This document shows positions 6,921-11,232 of a stretch of DNA of 11,232 nt, piece after piece. A program made the position numbers and the translations under genes. Every line of letters begins with the position of its first letter. Within the stretch, counting starts at the first letter, position 1. The notes under the pieces were generated by a model. That model was not told the origin of the DNA and made no database searches. It saw nothing but the letters and a program-made list of their open reading frames with translations. This stretch comes from Lachnospiraceae bacterium (GTDB lineage: Bacteria; Bacillota; Clostridia; Lachnospirales; Lachnospiraceae), in assembly GCA_016301965.1 (NCBI GenBank), contig JAEDOO010000055.1, positions 1-11,232 of the forward strand, in the 5' to 3' direction.

Positions 6921-6941
6921 GATTATGGGACGCCCATAATC
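6921..6941. promoter_or_regulatory. Perfect 9-bp inverted repeat at the predicted transcription start
   Basis: Arms GATTATGGG (6921-6929) and CCCATAATC (6933-6941) are exact reverse complements around ACG. The element begins seven bases after the -10 box, at or next to the predicted +1. As DNA it is well placed to be a repressor operator. As RNA it would form a stable hairpin at the extreme 5' end, which can protect a message from 5'-end-dependent decay. No T tract follows, so it is not a terminator. Confidence 0.7.
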
Positions 6942-6975
6942 ATAGGTAACAACACATAGTAATGCATGCAAAAAA

Positions 6976-6997
6976 GGAGGATGCGAATTCGTTCGCA
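6976..6997 (+). promoter_or_regulatory. Distant Shine-Dalgarno followed by TTCG-loop hairpin
   Basis: A strong ribosome binding site, AAAAAGGAGG, ends at 6980, yet the family-supported ATG is at 7007, a 26-nt gap. Bases 6982-6997 form a perfect 6-bp stem (TGCGAA/TTCGCA) with a TTCG loop. Folding it out leaves about 10 nt between the binding site and the ATG. Structured spacers of this kind are known in phage T4 genes 25 and 38. No ATG, GTG or TTG in the activase frame occurs between the site and 7007. Confidence 0.65.
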
Positions 6998-7006
6998 GAA
7001 AACTGT

Positions 7007-10000
7007 ATGACACAAGCTACATATACACTGGGAATCGATATCGGTTCCACAACGGTTAAAATCGCCATTCTGGATGAAGCACATCAGATCCTGTTTTCTG
7101 ATTATGAGCGTCATTTCGCCAATATTCAGGAAACACTGGCCTCTCTTTTGGAAAAGGCTGAGGGTGTCCTGGGTGACTGTCTGCTTCGCCCGGTCATCAC
7201 CGGTTCCGGCGGACTGACACTGGCCAAGCATCTGGAAGTGCCCTTCGTGCAGGAGGTTATCGCTGTTTCCACCGCATTAAAAGAAAGAGCTCCCAAGACC
7301 GATGTGGCCATTGAGCTGGGCGGTGAGGATGCCAAGATCATTTACTTTGAAGGCGGCAATGTAGAGCAGCGTATGAACGGTATCTGTGCCGGCGGTACAG
7401 GTTCCTTTATCGACCAGATGGCTTCCCTTTTACAGACGGATGCTACCGGTCTTAACGAATATGCCAAAAATTATCATGCCCTTTATCCCATCGCCGCCCG
7501 CTGCGGCGTGTTTGCCAAATCCGATATTCAGCCTTTGATCAATGATGGCGCGACCAAAGAGGATCTGGCAGCTTCTATTTTTCAGGCAGTGGTCAACCAG
7601 ACCATCAGCGGTCTGGCCTGCGGTAAACCGATCCGCGGTCATATTGCTTTTCTGGGCGGTCCGCTGCATTTCTTGTCTGAGTTAAAGGCTGCTTTTATCC
7701 GTACGCTGAAGCTGGATGAGGAGCATACCATCGTGCCGGAGAATTCTCATCTTTTCGCCGCCATCGGTTCTGCCATGAACGCCGGGGAAGCCACGGTTTC
7801 TCTGACGGCCATGAAAGAGCGCCTGCAGGCATCCGTTAAAATGGATTTTGAGGTAGCCCGTATGGATCCGCTGTTTGCGAGTCAGGAAGATTACGATGTT
7901 TTCCGTGCCCGTCAGAATCAGTACAAGATTCCCACCGGTGATCTTTCCACCTACTCCGGCAACTGCTATCTGGGTATCGATGCCGGTTCCACCACAACAA
8001 AAACAGCGCTGATCGGTGAAGACGGCACTCTTTTATACTCATTTTACGCAAATAATAACGGAAGTCCGCTGGCTACCACGATCCGTTCTATCCAGGAAAT
8101 CTACAGCCTGCTTCCTGAAGATGCCCATATCGTGCATTCCTGTTCCACCGGTTACGGTGAGGCGCTGATCAAATCCGCCCTTCTTCTTGACGAAGGTGAG
8201 GTAGAGACCATTGCCCATTACTCCGCGGCTGCTTTCTTCCAACCGGATGTAGACTGTATCCTTGACATTGGCGGTCAGGATATGAAATGTATCAAGATCA
8301 GAGACCATGCGGTAGACAGCGTACAGCTGAATGAAGCCTGTTCCTCCGGCTGCGGTTCCTTTATTGAAACCTTTGCCAAATCTCTGAACTACAGTGTGCA
8401 GGATTTTGCCAAAGAGGCTCTGTTTGCCGAGCATCCCATCGATCTTGGAACCCGCTGTACCGTATTTATGAATTCCAAGGTAAAACAGGCGCAAAAGGAA
8501 GGTGCATCCGTAGCGGATATTTCCGCCGGCCTGGCTTATTCTGTTATCAAGAATGCTCTGTATAAGGTTATCAAGGTATCTGACGCCACCGAGCTTGGTA
8601 AAAACATTGTGGTACAGGGTGGTACCTTCTATAATGACGCAGTTCTTCGCAGTCTGGAAAAGATCGCCAACTGTCAGGTGATCCGTCCTGATATTGCCGG
8701 TATCATGGGCGCTTTTGGTGCTGCGCTGATCGCCAAGGATCGCTATGAGCCCTGCAAAGGAACTACCATGCTGTCCATCGATGACATCAACGCACTGGAA
8801 TATTCCACCAGCATGACCCACTGTCATGGCTGTACCAACCAGTGCCGCCTGACCATCAACCATTTCAGCGGAGGACGTAAGTTCATCAGCGGCAACCGCT
8901 GTGAAAAAGGTATCGGCAAACAGAAAAATAAGGATAATGTGCCGAATCTGTTTGAGTACAAATACAAAAAGATTTTTGACTACAGCCCGCTTCCGGAGGA
9001 TGAGGCTCCCCGCGGCACCGTGGGTATTCCCCGTGTTCTGAATATGTTTGAGAACTATCCGTTCTGGTTTACCTTCTTCACCAAACTGGGCTACCGCGTG
9101 ATTCTGTCTCCCGATTCCACTCGCAAGATCTACGAAATGGGTATCGAATCCATCCCCAGCGAATCGGAATGCTATCCGGCCAAGCTGGCCCACGGTCATA
9201 TCAGCTGGCTGATCAAACAGGGCATCAAGTTTATCTTCTATCCCTGTATTCCCTATGAGCGTGAGGAATTTGAGGGAGCTGTCAACCATTACAACTGCCC
9301 CATCGTTACGTCTTATGCCGAAAATATCAAGAACAATGTGGAAGAACTCAGAGATGAAAGCATCCGATTTAAAAATCCCTTCTTTGCGTTCACCAATGAA
9401 AAGGTGCTGACAGACGGACTGATTGCTGCTTTCCCGGAGATCTCCGCAGAAGAAATCACCGCTGCCGCCCATGCCGGTTGGGAAGAACTGGCTGACATGC
9501 GTGAGGATATCCGCCGTAAAGGTGAAGAGACACTGCAGTGGATGAAGGATAACCATCGGCGCGGCATCGTTCTTGCAGGCCGTCCCTACCACGTAGATCC
9601 CGAGATCCATCACGGTATCCCGGATATGATCAATGCCTACGGTCTGGCGGTACTGACAGAGGACTCTGTCTCCCACTTAAATCCGCTGGAGCGTCCGATC
9701 CGTGTCAATGACCAATGGATGTACCATACACGACTGTATGCGGCTGCCAACTTTGTCAAGACCCGGGATGATCTGGACCTGATCCAGCTGAATTCCTTCG
9801 GCTGCGGTCTGGATGCGGTTACTACCGATGAAGTTTATGAGATTCTGGCAAAGAGCGGTAAGATCTATACCTGCCTGAAGATCGATGAGGTGAATAATCT
9901 GGGCGCTGCCCGTATTCGTGTACGTTCTCTGCTTGCTGCTATCCGCGTGCGTGAAAAAGAGAATAAAGAACGTGATATCCAGCCTTCCGCTATCGACAAA

Positions 10001-11232
10001 GTGGTATTTACCAAAGAAATGCGAAAAACCTACACGATCCTGTGTCCGCAGATGTCCCCGATCCACTTCAACATCATGCAGCCGGCTTTCAGTGCCGCCG
10101 GTTACAAGCTGGAAGTACTTCCAAATGACAACAAGGATGCCGTGGATGTGGGTCTGAAATATGTAAACAACGATGCCTGCTACCCGTCCCTGATGGTCGT
10201 CGGACAGATCATGCAGGCTCTGCTTTCCGGAAAATACGATCTGGATCATGTGGCTGTCATTATGTCCCAGACAGGCGGCGGCTGCCGTGCTTCTAACTAT
10301 ATTGCGTTTATCCGCCGTGCTTTGGCTAAGGCGGATATGGCACAAGTACCGGTTATTTCCATCAACCTGTCCGGTCTGGAGAGCAATCCCGGATTTAAGA
10401 TCACGCCGGAACTGGCGATCCGTATCGCCTATGCCGCAGAATTCGGCGATATCCTGATGCGCTGCCTGTATCGTATGCGCCCCTATGAGCTAAAAAAAGG
10501 AAACGCTGACAAACTGCATCGGAAATGGGAAAAGATCTGTATCGACTTTGTATCTGAGAAACGTCCTTCTCATACAAAATTCAAACAGATCTGCCGAACT
10601 ATCATCCGTGATTTTGACCGTCTGCCCATCGATGAGGATCTAAAGAAACCAAGAGTTGGTATCGTTGGTGAAATCCTGGTTAAATTCCTGCCGGCTGCCA
10701 ACAATCACCTGGCCGAGCTTCTGGAAAAAGAAGGGGCTGAGGCCGTTGTACCGGATCTGATCGACTTTATGGCCTACAGCTTCTATAATCTGAACTTCAA
10801 GGCACAGTATCTTGGCTCCAAGAAATCTTCTGCGCTGATGGCCAATGCGGGTATCGGGCTGATCAACTGGCTGAGAAGTGCGGCAGTCAAGGAGTTTAAG
10901 AAGAGTAAGCATTTTGATCCGCCGGCAAACATTAAGGATCTGGCCGCTTATGCCAAACCTATCGTTTCCATGGGTAACCAGACTGGTGAAGGATGGTTCC
11001 TGACCGGTGAGATGATGGAGCTGATTCACGGCGGTGCCAAGAATATCGTTTGTATCCAGCCTTTTGCCTGCCTGCCCAACCATATCGTAGGTAAAGGTGT
11101 GATCAAAGAAATTCGCCATCGCTATCCCGATGCCAACATCGTGGCTGTCGACTACGATCCCGGTGCCAGCGAAGTAAACCAGCTGAATCGTATCAAGCTG
11201 ATGCTGTCTACGGCGATGAAGAATCTGGAGAA
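7007..11232 (+). CDS. Giant acyl-CoA dehydratase activase-related fusion protein (partial at right edge)
   Basis: The frame is open for 1408 codons without a stop. Two tandem HgdC/BcrAD/BadFG-type ATPase modules come first. Module 1 starts with GIDIGSTTVK (9-18) and has Cys127 (NGICAGGTGSF) and Cys166 (RCGVFAKS). Module 2 starts with GIDAGSTTTK (323-332) and has Cys445 (NEACSSGCGSF) and Cys484 (RCTVFMNS). Both pairs are 39 residues apart, and Cys127/Cys166 match the numbering of the bridging [4Fe-4S] ligands of Acidaminococcus HgdC. Next is a Cys motif (606, 609, 613, 632), then a DUF2229/COG3580-COG3581-like region: GIPRVLNMF (about 673-681), SECYPAKLAHGH, GRPYHVDPEIHHGI (858-871), NSFGCG (Cys933), NDACYPS (Cys1058), QTGGGCRASNY (Cys1093), and QPFACLPNH near 1351-1359. 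HgdC relatives use ATP to send a low-potential electron to a dehydratase or reductase; the substrate of this fusion is unknown. The alternative start at 6962 lacks a good ribosome binding site and adds residues unlike the family. Confidence 0.9.
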   Translation, partial: MTQATYTLGIDIGSTTVKIAILDEAHQILFSDYERHFANIQETLASLLEKAEGVLGDCLLRPVITGSGGLTLAKHLEVPFVQEVIAVSTALKERAPKTDVAIELGGEDAKIIYFEGGNVEQRMNGICAGGTGSFIDQMASLLQTDATGLNEYAKNYHALYPIAARCGVFAKSDIQPLINDGATKEDLAASIFQAVVNQTISGLACGKPIRGHIAFLGGPLHFLSELKAAFIRTLKLDEEHTIVPENSHLFAAIGSAMNAGEATVSLTAMKERLQASVKMDFEVARMDPLFASQEDYDVFRARQNQYKIPTGDLSTYSGNCYLGIDAGSTTTKTALIGEDGTLLYSFYANNNGSPLATTIRSIQEIYSLLPEDAHIVHSCSTGYGEALIKSALLLDEGEVETIAHYSAAAFFQPDVDCILDIGGQDMKCIKIRDHAVDSVQLNEACSSGCGSFIETFAKSLNYSVQDFAKEALFAEHPIDLGTRCTVFMNSKVKQAQKEGASVADISAGLAYSVIKNALYKVIKVSDATELGKNIVVQGGTFYNDAVLRSLEKIANCQVIRPDIAGIMGAFGAALIAKDRYEPCKGTTMLSIDDINALEYSTSMTHCHGCTNQCRLTINHFSGGRKFISGNRCEKGIGKQKNKDNVPNLFEYKYKKIFDYSPLPEDEAPRGTVGIPRVLNMFENYPFWFTFFTKLGYRVILSPDSTRKIYEMGIESIPSESECYPAKLAHGHISWLIKQGIKFIFYPCIPYEREEFEGAVNHYNCPIVTSYAENIKNNVEELRDESIRFKNPFFAFTNEKVLTDGLIAAFPEISAEEITAAAHAGWEELADMREDIRRKGEETLQWMKDNHRRGIVLAGRPYHVDPEIHHGIPDMINAYGLAVLTEDSVSHLNPLERPIRVNDQWMYHTRLYAAANFVKTRDDLDLIQLNSFGCGLDAVTTDEVYEILAKSGKIYTCLKIDEVNNLGAARIRVRSLLAAIRVREKENKERDIQPSAIDKVVFTKEMRKTYTILCPQMSPIHFNIMQPAFSAAGYKLEVLPNDNKDAVDVGLKYVNNDACYPSLMVVGQIMQALLSGKYDLDHVAVIMSQTGGGCRASNYIAFIRRALAKADMAQVPVISINLSGLESNPGFKITPELAIRIAYAAEFGDILMRCLYRMRPYELKKGNADKLHRKWEKICIDFVSEKRPSHTKFKQICRTIIRDFDRLPIDEDLKKPRVGIVGEILVKFLPAANNHLAELLEKEGAEAVVPDLIDFMAYSFYNLNFKAQYLGSKKSSALMANAGIGLINWLRSAAVKEFKKSKHFDPPANIKDLAAYAKPIVSMGNQTGEGWFLTGEMMELIHGGAKNIVCIQPFACLPNHIVGKGVIKEIRHRYPDANIVAVDYDPGASEVNQLNRIKLMLSTAMKNLE

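Noticed and set aside
6962..7006. Alternative in-frame ATG at 6962 for the activase gene
   Set aside because: It lacks a convincing ribosome binding site and would add 15 residues that translate across the Shine-Dalgarno and hairpin. The family normally starts a few residues before GIDIGSTT, as with 7007.
8039..10345. Long minus-strand open frames (8039-9676 and 9677-10345)
   Set aside because: They are antisense to the activase gene, whose plus-strand frame shows family motifs throughout. The minus-strand translations show no recognisable family or domain pattern.

Overview
The window looks like chromosomal DNA of an anaerobic Bacillota bacterium, most likely class Clostridia and probably Lachnospiraceae. 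This rests on strong AGGAGG-type ribosome binding sites, sigma-A-like promoters, AT-rich intergenic DNA, the protein sequence style, and a giant 2-hydroxyacyl-CoA-dehydratase-activase-type gene typical of anaerobes. The genus cannot be fixed from sequence reading alone. I see no mobile element, tRNA, rRNA or CRISPR array.

Minus strand, right to left. (i) tgt (queuosine tRNA modification) and yajC (Sec accessory protein) form a short unit. It is driven by a promoter near 6813-6841 and closed by a strong terminator at 5038-5063. (ii) leuB-ilvD-ilvB is a tightly spaced branched-chain amino acid operon. It has its own promoter near 4928-4956, a short leader with a 6-1-6 palindrome and no T-box, and an excellent terminator at 313-347. 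DHAD and AHAS serve valine, isoleucine and leucine synthesis, and LeuB is specific to leucine. Neither the AHAS regulatory subunit (ilvN) nor leuA/leuC/leuD is in view. (iii) The first ten codons of serC (phosphoserine aminotransferase) run off the left edge behind a separate promoter.

Plus strand. Divergent from tgt is one very long open gene, from 7007 to beyond the right edge (1408 codons visible). It encodes a fused protein with two tandem ATPase/activase modules of the HgdC/BcrAD/BadFG type. A cysteine-rich linker and a long C-terminal part resembling the COG3580/COG3581 activase-associated proteins follow. The biochemical role of this large fusion is not established as far as I know.

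The most unusual feature is the control region of that gene. A near-consensus promoter (TTGTCA, 17 bp, TATAAT) is followed by a perfect 9-bp inverted repeat starting about at the transcription start. The strong Shine-Dalgarno sequence lies 26 nt from the ATG, much too far, but a perfect 6-bp hairpin with a TTCG loop sits in the gap and would shorten the effective distance to about 10 nt.
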